Positions 36,568 through 45,076 of a stretch of 64,000 bases of DNA are shown here, one piece after another. Each line of letters begins with the position of its first letter. Position 1 is the stretch's first letter. Below the pieces are notes generated by a model, which worked only from the letters and a program-made list of their open reading frames with translations, was not told where the DNA came from and ran no database searches. Source of the stretch: Subtercola boreus (GTDB lineage: Bacteria > Actinomycetota > Actinomycetes > Actinomycetales > Microbacteriaceae); NCBI RefSeq assembly GCF_003399635.1, contig NZ_NBXB01000045.1, positions 1 to 64,000 on the forward strand. Direction: 5' to 3'. A program made the position numbers and the translations under genes.

Positions 36568-37343
36568 TGACCTCGTCTCCACACGAGCCTTACCCGAGCT
36601 TCAAATGGGTGCGTGGCACCGTTGACAACACCACGGTCGTCAACAGCCACGCCCAGCTCCTCGTGTGGGAGCAAGAAATTCCCATTCCCCGCTATCTCTT
36701 CAACCGCTCCGATGTCGCCCATCACCTCCTCCGGCAAACCCGGCCTCCAAAAACGCTCGGCTACCATCACCCCAACGGTCCAGTAGACGCGTGGTTCGAC
36801 GTCGTGCTGAACGGGCGCACCATTCGGCACGGGGCCTGGCGACGTACCGAATTTCCAGATCACCTTGGGGTCACGTGGGAGGAAGGCGCGTTTGATCTTT
36901 GGCAAGAAGAAGACGAAGTAGTTGTCGAACATCCACACGATCCGTTTGTGCACATCGATGCTTTGCCCTCTTCCCGGGTGGTTACCGTAAGCCACCGCGG
37001 CATCACGGTTGCCTCATCAGACGCGCCCATCCTGCTCTGGGAGACAGGGCTCCCAGTCCGCTATTACATCCCCCGCGAAGACGTCGATTTCACCCACCTC
37101 TATTCCAGCGCCACACGCAGTACATGCCCCTACAAGGGGTTCGCCACCGAGTACTGGTGCGATTCTTCCGGCACAGACATCGCCTGGTCCTATCCGCAGC
37201 CGTTCTTCCCTTATCGAAACATTGCAAATCGCGTCGCGTTCCTGAACGAGTCAGTCGACATCACAGCCGACGGCCTTCGACAGCCGCGCCCCGAAACCAA
37301 GACTTGGCCCGGACGCGCTCGGCTTCTCAACACGAAGCAGTAG
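36564..37343 (+). CDS. DUF427-domain protein
   Basis: The 259-residue protein contains two copies of the DUF427 fold. The second is clear: VTVSHRGITVASSDAPILLW, YYIPREDVDFTHL, TCPYKGFATEYW and AWSYPQPFFPYRNIANRVAF. DUF427 is widespread in actinobacteria with no proven activity. The unit around residues 12-130 resembles it (VRGTVDNTTVVNSHAQLLVW, PRYLFNRSDV). Translational coupling to a GH15 gene suggests a shared process, still undefined. The transposon remnant begins within 25 bp of its stop. Confidence 0.88.
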   Translation: MMTSSPHEPYPSFKWVRGTVDNTTVVNSHAQLLVWEQEIPIPRYLFNRSDVAHHLLRQTRPPKTLGYHHPNGPVDAWFDVVLNGRTIRHGAWRRTEFPDHLGVTWEEGAFDLWQEEDEVVVEHPHDPFVHIDALPSSRVVTVSHRGITVASSDAPILLWETGLPVRYYIPREDVDFTHLYSSATRSTCPYKGFATEYWCDSSGTDIAWSYPQPFFPYRNIANRVAFLNESVDITADGLRQPRPETKTWPGRARLLNTKQ

Positions 37344-37349
37344 ATCGTA

Positions 37350-38472
37350 GCCGGGTGTGATGCTCCTATGGCTTATCAAGCGGCGAGTTGAGTGCGGCTT
37401 TCCAGCGTTGGGTCCAGCGGGCTCTGCCTTGGCCGGTAGGGTCCAAACTCGTGACCGCGAGGTACACGCATTTCAGGGCGGCTTGCTCGTTGGGGAAGTG
37501 ACCGCGCGCCCGGACGGCTTTCCGGATCCTCGCGTTCACGGACTCGATCGGGTTCGTCGTGCAGACGACCCGGCGGATTTCCTCATCGAACTGAAGGAAC
37601 GGCACGAATTCTGCCCAGCTGGATTCCCAGAGTCTGATGATTGCGGGGTATTTCTTGCCCCACGTTTCACCGAACTCTGAGAACCTCTCTTCGGCCTGGC
37701 TTACGGTCGACGCCGTGTACACCGGTTTCAGGGCTTTCGCGATCCTGTCCCAGTCCTGCCGGGCGGCGTACCGGAAACTAGCGCGAAGCAGATGCACCAC
37801 ACAGCCATGCAGACATCGTTCACACCACGGTTCTTCAGCTCGGTGAGCACGTGCGCCCAGTACTTCGCGCCCTCCCCGCCGTCACCAGCCTAGAGGCCGA
37901 GGATGTCGCGGTTCCCATCGACTGTCACGGCCAGGGCGACGTAGATGGGCCGGTTCGCGACCTGCCCGTCACGGATCTTCACGTGGATGCAGTCGATGAA
38001 GATCACCGGGTACACCGGATCCAGGGGCCTGTTTTGCCATTCCTGCATACCATCAATCACCCGATCGGTGACCGCCCCGATCGTGGTCTTCGATACGTCA
38101 GCGCCGTACACCTCGGCCAGGTGCGCACTGATATCACCGTGCGTCAAACCGCGCGCTGACACCGACAACACCATCTCATCCACCCCGGACAGGCTCCGCT
38201 GATGCTTCCGCACGATCTGCGGACTTCGTCCGAGACCCATTCCGCGCGTTCGTGACCTCGCCGGCGCGTTCGTGCTTGTCGTAACCGAGATGATCCGTGA
38301 GCTCGCCCTCCAACGCCGACTCGAGTACCAGCTTCGTCGGCTGACCCAACAGACCGCCCTCACCGGCCAGCGCGACACCCTGCTCGCGGGCCTTACCGAT
38401 CAGCTGCTCCACGAGCCGCGGTCATCATGTACCTCCCTGTCAGGAGTTACACCGAAAATCGTACAGACCCGG
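37350..38472. mobile_element. IS256-type element, left end truncated
   Basis: The right end is recognisable as the IS256-type terminal sequence (38445-38472; on the minus strand it reads GGGTCTGTACGATTTTCGG, then TGTAACTCC). At the left end no matching repeat is found near 37350 and the transposase C terminus is cut short, so the element lost its left end, probably in a deletion that joined it to the DUF427 gene. Confidence 0.6.
37366..38412 (-). pseudogene. IS256-family transposase, broken
   Basis: Three minus-strand pieces add up to one transposase. 38412-38176 gives the N terminus (LESALEGELTDHLGYDKHER). 38378-37890 gives the catalytic middle, including KTTIGAVTDRVIDGMQEW and VIFIDCIHVKIRDGQ, and ends at an in-frame TAG (37890-37892). 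37800-37366 gives the C-terminal part (CTTNPIESVNARIRKAVRAR). Two frame changes plus the stop make it non-functional. The C terminus is truncated relative to intact IS256 proteins. Confidence 0.85.
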
Positions 38473-38514
38473 GCCAGGAGACCGCGCTCTGAGCCATCTC
38501 GAAAAAGTAGAGGC

Positions 38515-38874
38515 GGTTTTAATGCCATGTCGAAGGCCGCTCTCAACATGCTCGCGATCCAGTATGCCCGTGCGCATCCCCTGTGGCGAGTGAATTCTGC
38601 GACACCTGGGCTGACCGCCACCGAATTCACCGGCCCACGGCTCCGGGACGCTCCGACCATCGATGAGCTCCGGGCCACCGGAACGCAGATCGACTCTGTC
38701 GAGCAGGGCGCCGAAATCATCGTGCAACTGGCCAAGGCGGGCCGCAACGGGCCGACCGGCACCTTTGTCGGCAACGATGGCCCGCTCCTCGGGTGGCTGG
38801 TCGTCTCGGACATCGGATACCCGCGTCGCCCCAGGCGTGTAAACAGTTCACGTGAGCTGCTCCGGCCACGGTGA
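38515..38874 (+). pseudogene. SDR relic cut by the IS256-type element
   Basis: The frame starts at the active-site helix (NAMSKAALNMLAIQYAR, the Lys of the YxxxK pair being retained and the Tyr lost) and continues through NSATPGLTATEF to NDGPLLGW, an SDR C terminus. Everything upstream is replaced by the IS end about 40 bp away, so the insertion or a later deletion removed the Rossmann half. Confidence 0.65.
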
Positions 38875-38954
38875 AGCGGTTGAAGCGAGCTGTCCCGTCT
38901 ATGGTGTCTACCTGATACGGGAGAGCCAATCCGAACGCCACATCAAAGTCCTTC

Positions 38955-39130
38955 GGGTCCGCATGCTCGCATGCCCGGTCTTGCCGATTCGATTATCACC
39001 ACCCCAGAGGAAGCTCGCCGGGCGGTCGGCCAGCGTGCCCGGCGAGGGTGTCGATTTCATCAAGCTGGTGCTGGAGGCCGACGGGCGCGGGGGCTCCGGC
39101 AACTGTCCCTCATGGCGTTGGATTGCATGA
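38955..39130 (+). pseudogene. Amidohydrolase relic
   Basis: The translation shows ITTPEEARRAVGQR and, in the neighbouring frame, GEGVDFIKLVLEADGRG, which together match the region before the carbamylated-Lys of TIM-barrel amidohydrolases (compare the intact genes at 19190-20323 and 39314-40573). The remainder (39130-39230) is not recognisable. Weak evidence. Confidence 0.35.
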
Positions 39131-39230
39131 CGAGCTCGGGCTTCTGGTAGGCGGTTACGAGCAACCTGGGTCGGAGGCCGGTCGGCCGAGCGCTGAGGGA
39201 CGGGTTCCCGGCGCTTTTCTGACCGACGAA

Positions 39231-39269
39231 GGCACCCGACCGGTTGAGTGAAACAACTGATCGGGTGCC
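39231..39269 (-). terminator. Hairpin downstream of the amidohydrolase gene
   Basis: GGCACCCGA pairs with TCGGGTGCC; inner bases CGGTTG/CAACTG extend the stem imperfectly. It lies 45 nt past the stop of the minus-strand amidohydrolase and probably ends that transcript. Confidence 0.6.
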
Positions 39270-39313
39270 CGGTCAACCTGATTCACGATCTCGTACGTGG
39301 AGCGTGTGCGTGG

Positions 39314-40573
39314 TCAGGCCGCGGTGTGGGCGCCGCGGCGCCAGATGTGGCGGAGGTCAAGGGTTGTGGTGATATCGGTGGTGGGATCACCTGCGACGAG
39401 GATCAGGTCCGCGCGGGCGCCGACGCGGATCCGGCCACGGTCACCCAGTCCGAAACGGCGGGCCGTTGCGGACGTTGCCGCGTGAAGCGCCTGGATGGGG
39501 GTGAGGCCTGCCTCGACGACTAGCTGCAGTTCGTGGTGGAGGCTGACCCCGTGGGCAAGGCCCCCGAGGGATGGGACGGGCATAGACACGTCCGTGCCGG
39601 CGAGGATGTCGACTCCCGCTGCGTGCAGTGCCGCGACGGTGCCCAGGACGTCCTCGAGGCGTCCCTCGGGGAATGTGTTGAAGCTGCTGCGGAGGGTCTC
39701 ATCCCATTGCGGGGACAATTTTGACGCGATACGGGGGTCATCGGCGAACCTCTGGCCGGTACCGCCCATGATCGACGCGTTCAGAGACAGGCACGGAGTG
39801 ACGAATGCACCCGATTCCGCGATCGCGTTGATGATGTCGGCGGTATGAGGCTGGTCGATGAACAGGTGAGCCAACCCGTCAACACCGGCATCGATGGCCT
39901 GACGGGTGGCTTTGAGGGTCAGGGCATGGGCGACGACCGTTTTGCCGTGCTTGTGACCGGCCTGAACGGCCGCGACCACCGTGTCGTTGGTCATCATCGG
40001 CAAACCCGGGCTGGCAAGAACGCTACCCTCTTCGATCATTACCTTGATGTAGTCGGACCCCGTGGCGACGAGCTGCTCCACGAACTCGACGGCTTCCTCC
40101 GGTGTCGTCGCCGACGGCATCACAAACCCATGTGGACCGTGTTGCGGTCCAGCGGCCGGATCCTCGCCGAGCCGCTCCTGATCGACGGAATGTTGGTCGG
40201 CTTGGGGTCCGCCCAGGAGTTCGCTGGGGTGCCCGTCGGGAGCGGATATCCCGAATCCGGCGGACCGGACGTCGGCGACACTGTCGTCATCGGCGATTCC
40301 CGCCCGGTCTTCGGCGGACCAGTGGCCCATCATTTCCAGTTCTGTGGTGACCCCGAATCGAAGCGCATCACGAAGAGAATCGACTGAGGTGTGCGTGTGG
40401 GCGTCTATCAGCCCTGGCAGAAGCGTCCCCCCGTTCCCGTCGATGATGGTGGCGCCCTCCGGTGCTGGTCCGCCGATGCTGTGAATGGTGGGCCCCTCCA
40501 GGGTGATGGTCCGGGCCGGGAGGACGGTGTCGCCATCGAAGATGCGCACGTTGGTGATGCTGGTGAGAGTCAT
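39314..40573 (-). CDS. Amidohydrolase (imidazolonepropionase-like)
   Basis: The 419-residue protein has the metal-dependent amidohydrolase fold: GLIDAHTHTSVD, the Lys of SDYIKVMIEEG, TVVAHALTL, the Asp in ILAGTDVSMPVP, and the closing GDRGRIRVGARADLILVAGDPTTD. An AAGGA box lies 6 nt before ATG 40573. It resembles the enzyme at 19190-20323 over its full length, so the two are probably paralogues or separately acquired homologues. A hydrophilic insert of about 30 residues (DQHSVDQERLGEDPAAGPQ) lies at 128-155. It is followed on the same strand by nothing else and preceded by an MFS gene. Confidence 0.88.
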   Translation of the reverse strand: MTLTSITNVRIFDGDTVLPARTITLEGPTIHSIGGPAPEGATIIDGNGGTLLPGLIDAHTHTSVDSLRDALRFGVTTELEMMGHWSAEDRAGIADDDSVADVRSAGFGISAPDGHPSELLGGPQADQHSVDQERLGEDPAAGPQHGPHGFVMPSATTPEEAVEFVEQLVATGSDYIKVMIEEGSVLASPGLPMMTNDTVVAAVQAGHKHGKTVVAHALTLKATRQAIDAGVDGLAHLFIDQPHTADIINAIAESGAFVTPCLSLNASIMGGTGQRFADDPRIASKLSPQWDETLRSSFNTFPEGRLEDVLGTVAALHAAGVDILAGTDVSMPVPSLGGLAHGVSLHHELQLVVEAGLTPIQALHAATSATARRFGLGDRGRIRVGARADLILVAGDPTTDITTTLDLRHIWRRGAHTAA

Positions 40574-40659
40574 GAGATTCCTTAGCGATGTAGTAGGAGT
40601 CCGGCGAGACAAATGGTCCCGCAGGGGATGCAATGGCTGATCCGGGTGCTGGTTGTGGT

Positions 40660-42081
40660 CTAGTGGTGGTCGTCCGGGGCAGTTTTGGGCAGCAGCCAGA
40701 CGAGGCCGAGACAGAGACAGATGATCCCGCCGACGACGGCGACGCTGATGGTCAGGGCGTGGATGCCGCCGTGGCTGGCCGCTTGGCTGAAGTACACGGT
40801 GGTGACGATCGCGGATCCGATGGCTGCGGCGAGTTGCTGGACGGCGCTGAGGGAGCCGCTTGCACTGCCGGCCTCGGCGGGGGCGACGTCACCGATGGCG
40901 ACGTCGTAGATGCTGCTGAAGCATGCGCCCATGCCTGCGCCGAGGATCAGGATCGACGGGGCCGTCCAGAGCGCGTTGACGTGGTCGCCCGTCAGGATAA
41001 CCGTCACGAACAGGGCCGCTGCGCCGAGCAGACTGACGGCGAGGCCGCCGATGACTAGTCGTCGCCCCAGGGTGGGTATCAAGGGCCGGGCGATGAGTGA
41101 GGATCCGATGATGCCGACCATGAGAGGGGCAAGACCGAGAGCGGCGCCGGTGGAACTGAGCCCGAGCTGGAGTTGGAAGAACAGAGACACGACGTACGCG
41201 AACCCGTTGACCGCTGCGAAGTAAGCGAGCCCGAGGATCAGCCCGGAGGTGAAGCCGCGGTTGCGGAGAAGGGAAGGCAGGATGAGCGGGTTGGCAGCGG
41301 TTTTCTGGCGGAGGCAGAAGAACACGAATCCGACGACGCCAACGACGAGGCTGAGGATCGGAACGAGGTCCCATCCGTCGGTCGAGCCTTGGATCAACCC
41401 GTAGATGAGGCCGAGCATGGTGAGTCCGAGCAGGCCCGCGCCGAGGCCGTCGATTGACTGCTTCGCGTCCGGGGCCTCGTGAGGAAGGACGCGGTAGGCG
41501 ACGATGAACCCGATGGTGCCGAGCACGATGTTGATCAAGAACATGGGGCGCCAGGTCAGCCCGCCAATGTCAGCACCGATGATGAGTCCAGCAGCGATGG
41601 GTCCGAGGACAGCGGATGCACCCATAACGGGCCCGAAGAGGCTGAACACAAAAGGCAGCTGCTCGCGGCGGAGTGCCCCGATCAGGATGCTGATGCCCTG
41701 CGGGATGAGCAGGGCGCCGAATCCGCCCTGCAGCAGGCGCGCGCCGATGAGCATTGTCGGGTCGATGGATGATCCGCAGATGAGCGATGCAATGGTGAAC
41801 CCGGCGATTCCGATAAGGAAAATACGGCGCTTGCCGTACCGGTCGCCGAGTCGGCCTCCGACCACGAGTAAGACTCCGATTGCCAGGGCGTAGCTGGCGC
41901 CCAACCATTTCACGAGTGTTTCGCCGCCGCCGATTTCTCGGACGATGGTGGGGGCGGCGACGTTGGTGATGGTGGAGTCCATCAGGTCGAGGACGTCGGC
42001 GAGGAGCACGACGACCAGGATCGCGGCTTGGCGCCTGGATAATCCGATCCCGCTGGGGGACGTCGTGGTTGTGGTGGTCAT
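40660..42081 (-). CDS. MFS transporter, DHA2 (EmrB/QacA) family
   Basis: The 473-residue membrane protein has 14 predicted helices. Family motifs include LDLMDSTITNVAAPTI in helix 1, the A-motif GGRLGDRYGKRR and LGPIAAGLIIGADIGGLTWR. DHA2 proteins use the proton gradient to export drugs, dyes and solvents, and fewer import nutrients. It is directly followed (2 nt) upstream in the transcript by its TetR gene, a common efflux arrangement. Its substrate may be an aromatic or a toxic intermediate. Confidence 0.92.
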   Translation of the reverse strand: MTTTTTTSPSGIGLSRRQAAILVVVLLADVLDLMDSTITNVAAPTIVREIGGGETLVKWLGASYALAIGVLLVVGGRLGDRYGKRRIFLIGIAGFTIASLICGSSIDPTMLIGARLLQGGFGALLIPQGISILIGALRREQLPFVFSLFGPVMGASAVLGPIAAGLIIGADIGGLTWRPMFLINIVLGTIGFIVAYRVLPHEAPDAKQSIDGLGAGLLGLTMLGLIYGLIQGSTDGWDLVPILSLVVGVVGFVFFCLRQKTAANPLILPSLLRNRGFTSGLILGLAYFAAVNGFAYVVSLFFQLQLGLSSTGAALGLAPLMVGIIGSSLIARPLIPTLGRRLVIGGLAVSLLGAAALFVTVILTGDHVNALWTAPSILILGAGMGACFSSIYDVAIGDVAPAEAGSASGSLSAVQQLAAAIGSAIVTTVYFSQAASHGGIHALTISVAVVGGIICLCLGLVWLLPKTAPDDHH

Positions 42082-42083
42082 GG

Positions 42084-42782
42084 TCAGATCCCGTCTGAAG
42101 GAGTGCGGTTGGTGTGAAGGATTCCGGTGATGAGGACGTCAAGTCCCCACCGGAAGCGGGTATCCCCGGTGCCGGAGAGGAGTTCTCCTCCGACGCGGGC
42201 GATATGGGGGAACACGGAAGCATCGACGACGGCGATCTGCTCCGCGAGGGCTGAGAAATCATCGCCGTCCTTCCCCGGGTCTTCGTGTCCGTGCTCGACG
42301 GCGGTGCCGGTCGCGAACGACAAGAGAAGATCGACACCCCAGGCCGCATCGGCGTCGGGGATTCCACCTTCGCGAAGCAGCGCCAGCAGCCTGTCGAGCA
42401 GGCCGAGATAGTTCGGCCCGCTCGGGTGTGTGGACATGCTCATCCGGGCCAGGTCTGGGTGCGTGAACAGCACCTCTGTGTAGCTCGCAAGGACTGCGGC
42501 AAGACGCTCACGCCAAGACCCAGACCCGCCCGTGACGTTCACCGCTCCCAGGAGGGAGTCAAGCACCTGTGCATGCAGGTCTTCGGTGTTGCGAACGTAG
42601 ACGTAAAGCGACGCTGCTCCCGTGTCCAACGCTGCCGCGATGCGGCGCATAGTCACCTTCCCCAGCCCCTCTTGGGCGAGGATCGCTAAGGCAGCATCCA
42701 CGATTCCGGAACGAGTCAAAGCCGGCTTCGCCGGACGCTCACGACGACTGATCGGTTCTGCGCGGTGAGGTTCGAATGTCAT
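42084..42782 (-). CDS. TetR-family regulator of the MFS gene
   Basis: The 232-residue protein has the TetR HTH (SGIVDAALAILAQEGLGKVT, then MRRIAAALDTGAASLYVYVR) and a C-terminal TetR_C_1-type ligand domain. ATG 42782 is used; the longer frame upstream carries no family sequence. It is the first gene of a tetR-MFS operon and has a perfect palindrome 15-28 bp before its start, so it is probably autoregulated. Confidence 0.9.
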   Translation of the reverse strand: MTFEPHRAEPISRRERPAKPALTRSGIVDAALAILAQEGLGKVTMRRIAAALDTGAASLYVYVRNTEDLHAQVLDSLLGAVNVTGGSGSWRERLAAVLASYTEVLFTHPDLARMSMSTHPSGPNYLGLLDRLLALLREGGIPDADAAWGVDLLLSFATGTAVEHGHEDPGKDGDDFSALAEQIAVVDASVFPHIARVGGELLSGTGDTRFRWGLDVLITGILHTNRTPSDGI

Positions 42783-42796
42783 GATGGAAGCGTATG

Positions 42797-42810
42797 ACGA
42801 ACATGTTCGT
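42797..42810. promoter_or_regulatory. TetR operator palindrome
   Basis: ACGAACATGTTCGT is a perfect 14-base palindrome 15 bp upstream of the tetR start codon. Flanking GCGTATG (left) and CGTATGCG (right) extend it loosely. Likely site of autoregulation. Confidence 0.7.
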
Positions 42811-42827
42811 TCCGTATGCGTTCGTGA

Positions 42828-43200
42828 ATGACGTTGATGTTGTTCCCGCCCCCTGATCTGAAGAAGTGGCGCCTGCTCACCAGCGGCGAGGGAGACGCTC
42901 AGGACCCCGAACAAATCGCCCGGCAGTTCGGTGCCAAGTTGTCGCAGGCACTGGGGCGCGACACCATCGTCGAGAGCCCCAGCTGGACGTCGAAGTTCGC
43001 CATCCAACAGCGAGCGGTACCCGCGATGCATGTCGGGCGGTGCTTCGTTTCCGGCGATGCCGCCCAGGTGCACTCACCGGCGTCCGGGCAGGGACTGCAC
43101 CCAGATCAGCACCGCCGACGCCCAATCACCTGGCTGGACGATACTGCGCGAGGTGCTCCGAATCCCCGGCTGGCATCTGCTCCCGTCCGCCCCGACGGTT
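42828..43200 (+). pseudogene. Flavin monooxygenase C-terminal relic
   Basis: The frame gives FAIQQRAVPAMHVGRCFVSG then DAAQVHSPASGQGL, the second FAD motif of PheA/TfdB-type hydroxylases. Neither the N-terminal GxGxxG nor the DG motif is present. The reading frame then runs without a stop into an integrase tail, so a deletion or insertion has fused two unrelated gene ends. Confidence 0.6.
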
Positions 43201-43203
43201 ACC

Positions 43204-43337
43204 TCCCTCCAAGGGACGCGCTCGGCCACTCGTCTGTTTCGGTGACGAACGCGCACTACATCAAGCCGTCACACGCGGCTCCTGACCTCACTGCTATTCT
43301 TGAGTCGTTCAACGTCTCCAGCCAAAATCTTGACTAA
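43204..43337 (+). pseudogene. Old integrase tail next to tRNA-Gly
   Basis: The last 45 residues of the frame read LGHSSVSVTNAHYIKPSHAA then PDLTAILESFN, the C-terminal His and Tyr of a tyrosine recombinase (LGHSSxxVTxxHYIK). The Tyr nucleophile is retained, but Arg and the other active-site residues are gone. It lies 72 bp before the tRNA 5' end. An earlier integrated element probably left it. Confidence 0.65.
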
Positions 43338-43409
43338 ACAGTGACTTTCGGCAAAGACTTTGAATGGCTAGACACCTCGATCCCCAGAATCATGCGGATC
43401 GAGGCGCAT

Positions 43410-43483
43410 GCGGATGTAGTTCAGTGGCAGAACTTCAGCTTCCCAAGCTGATAGCGCGGGTTCGATTCCCGTCATCCGCTCCA
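43410..43483 (+). tRNA. tRNA-Gly (anticodon CCC)
   Basis: The acceptor stem GCGGATG pairs with CATCCGC. The D arm is GTTC...AAC-like, the anticodon stem TCAGC/GCTGA holds loop TTCCCAA (anticodon CCC), and the T arm is GCGGG-TTCGATT-CCCGT. The discriminator is T and CCA is encoded (43481-43483). All arms fold. It decodes GGG. It is the likely attachment gene of the prophage. Confidence 0.95.
43458..43483 (+). other. Probable attL core in the tRNA-Gly 3' end
   Basis: The integrase faces the tRNA and begins 64 bp past its CCA. By the usual rule the prophage carries a copy of the tRNA 3' half (T arm through CCA), so the crossover core should be in or near these bases. The second copy (attR) would lie beyond the window and cannot be checked. 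Confidence 0.5.
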
Positions 43484-43495
43484 GTACTGGGATTC

Positions 43496-43531
43496 AGCCC
43501 CTCTTGACCTTCGAGTCGGGAGGGGCTTTTT
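43496..43531 (+). terminator. tRNA-Gly/integrase terminator
   Basis: AGCCCCTC pairs with GAGGGGCT, followed by TTTTT. It ends the tRNA transcript and lies between the tRNA and the converging integrase gene. Confidence 0.85.
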
Positions 43532-43546
43532 CTGCTTTGTCGCTGT

Positions 43547-44695
43547 TTACTCGCTACTTTGAGCGAAGGCGTCGAGCACTGCGGCACGGTTTGGGCGCTC
43601 AAGTACTTGCTCAACGTAGTGGCGAGAGGTGACCCCCACGTCAGAATGTCCAAGCTGCTCCTTGGCGGCATCGAGGCCGTCGGTCGCTTTCAGCAGAGTG
43701 GCCACCGCCTTTCGGCATGACTTCGTCGTGATCCAAGCCACCGTCGATCCCTTGAGAGCAGATGCCCACTGAGTCCGGACATTCTCTGGCCACCTCAACG
43801 TTCCGTTTGCGGACGGAAATACCCATTCGGAGTAGGCGGCGACGCGCCTCCGAACCAACACGTCCCGAGCAAAAGAAGGCAATGCCAGAGTCCGATTCGA
43901 AGACTCGGTCTTGGGGTGCTCTTGCCGCTCAAGACCCCGGCCTGGAATGCGGGTGACTGTTGCGGATATCGTGACCCTTCCGTCGTCTATGGAGACGTCA
44001 TCCCATCGAAGCGCCAATGCCTCTCCGATCCGGCATCCCGTGGCGACGAGTACGTCGGCGAGATCGGCCAGGTCGTGAACGGAATCTCCTCGAATTCCCG
44101 GAATTCGGTCGTAAGCCTGTAACGCGGTGCGCAGGGTCCGAATGTCGTCAATGCTGGGCGCGCGAACTTCGCTTCGCTCGACCGCGGGAGGTCGCAACTC
44201 GGCAGCAGCGTTCGACTCTGCTGCGCCGTGACGAACCGCAAGCTGCAACATCCCCGCGAGCACCACGGCGAGCATGCGCGCTTGCGCGGGTCCGGACGTG
44301 GTGGCGACGCGCGTCACGAGCCGGTCTAGCCGCGGAACGGTAGCTTCCCGAATCCTTAGCGATCCGACACTTTGGTTCACATGTTTGCTGATCGTGCTCT
44401 GGTAACGAGCTACAGTAGCCGGCGCTTTTCCCGCGTCCACCACTTGCTGCATCCACTGACGCGCAAGCTCCGAAAGTGTCGATTCTCGCGTGAGATATTC
44501 AGCGCTCGGCGTCAGCCGATCCCGCAGCGCAACTCGCAATTTCTGCTCGGCGAGAGCTTCCGTCTTGGCTGAGCGCTGCGCCTTCCGAGTTACCCCATCC
44601 GAATCGCGATAGTAAGCAATTGCGGTCGGTACACCATTGAGTCGGACCCGCCTGATCTTCCCCCATGTCTCCAGAGGGAGCGGTGGCCTAGCCAT
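43547..44695 (-). CDS. int: Phage tyrosine recombinase (integrase)
   Basis: The 382-residue protein has an N-terminal arm-binding part, a core-binding SAM-like domain (about 72-155) and a catalytic domain. Active-site residues seen are Arg222 (TGCRIGEAL), Lys262 (HPKTESSNR), Arg328 in TTKSCRKAVATLL, His350 (LGHSD) and Tyr360 (RHYVE). The box-II His that normally precedes Arg by three (HxxR) is Lys325 here (KSCR), an unusual change. It points towards tRNA-Gly and should catalyse integration and excision there. The small HTH protein at 46146-46325 may be its directionality factor. Confidence 0.93.
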   Translation of the reverse strand: MARPPLPLETWGKIRRVRLNGVPTAIAYYRDSDGVTRKAQRSAKTEALAEQKLRVALRDRLTPSAEYLTRESTLSELARQWMQQVVDAGKAPATVARYQSTISKHVNQSVGSLRIREATVPRLDRLVTRVATTSGPAQARMLAVVLAGMLQLAVRHGAAESNAAAELRPPAVERSEVRAPSIDDIRTLRTALQAYDRIPGIRGDSVHDLADLADVLVATGCRIGEALALRWDDVSIDDGRVTISATVTRIPGRGLERQEHPKTESSNRTLALPSFARDVLVRRRVAAYSEWVFPSANGTLRWPENVRTQWASALKGSTVAWITTKSCRKAVATLLKATDGLDAAKEQLGHSDVGVTSRHYVEQVLERPNRAAVLDAFAQSSE

Positions 44696-44701
44696 CGTGC
44701 T

Positions 44702-45076
44702 TCACGCAATTCGTCGGTCGTGGAACCACAATGCGAGCATGTCGTCGGTCACCCCGAGCTCGAGCGCCCACACACCAGGGTCCGGTGACATCTTGACCAC
44801 CTCGGCGAGGTTGCCCGGAGTGATGAGCTTTCGCGCTGCCCAGCGATTCGCCTGCCTCTCGAATCGATGCTCGGTCGTCGTGTGACCCAGCACCACGTGT
44901 CCCAGTTCGTGAGTCAGGACCTGCCGCTCGTGCCACGTCTTCAGCCCTCTCTTGAGAATGATGGTGCGCTCTGCGGCAACCCAGAGTCCGTTCGCCGTTC
45001 GGATCCGCCCGAACAATACGTTGACGCCCAACCGGTCCGCATGCTCGAACGGATCGTAGGTTGGGCCATTGCTCAC
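44702..45076 (-). CDS. ImmA/IrrE-family metalloprotease
   Basis: The 124-residue protein contains the zinc-protease motif HELGH (His56, Glu57, His60) in RQVLTHELGHVVLGH, and NRWAARKLITPGNLAEV typical of ImmA. ImmA-type proteases cleave the phage repressor on induction (known from ICEBs1). Its start overlaps the end of the repressor gene by ATGA, so both form one immunity transcript. Confidence 0.9.
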   Translation of the reverse strand: MSNGPTYDPFEHADRLGVNVLFGRIRTANGLWVAAERTIILKRGLKTWHERQVLTHELGHVVLGHTTTEHRFERQANRWAARKLITPGNLAEVVKMSPDPGVWALELGVTDDMLALWFHDRRIA

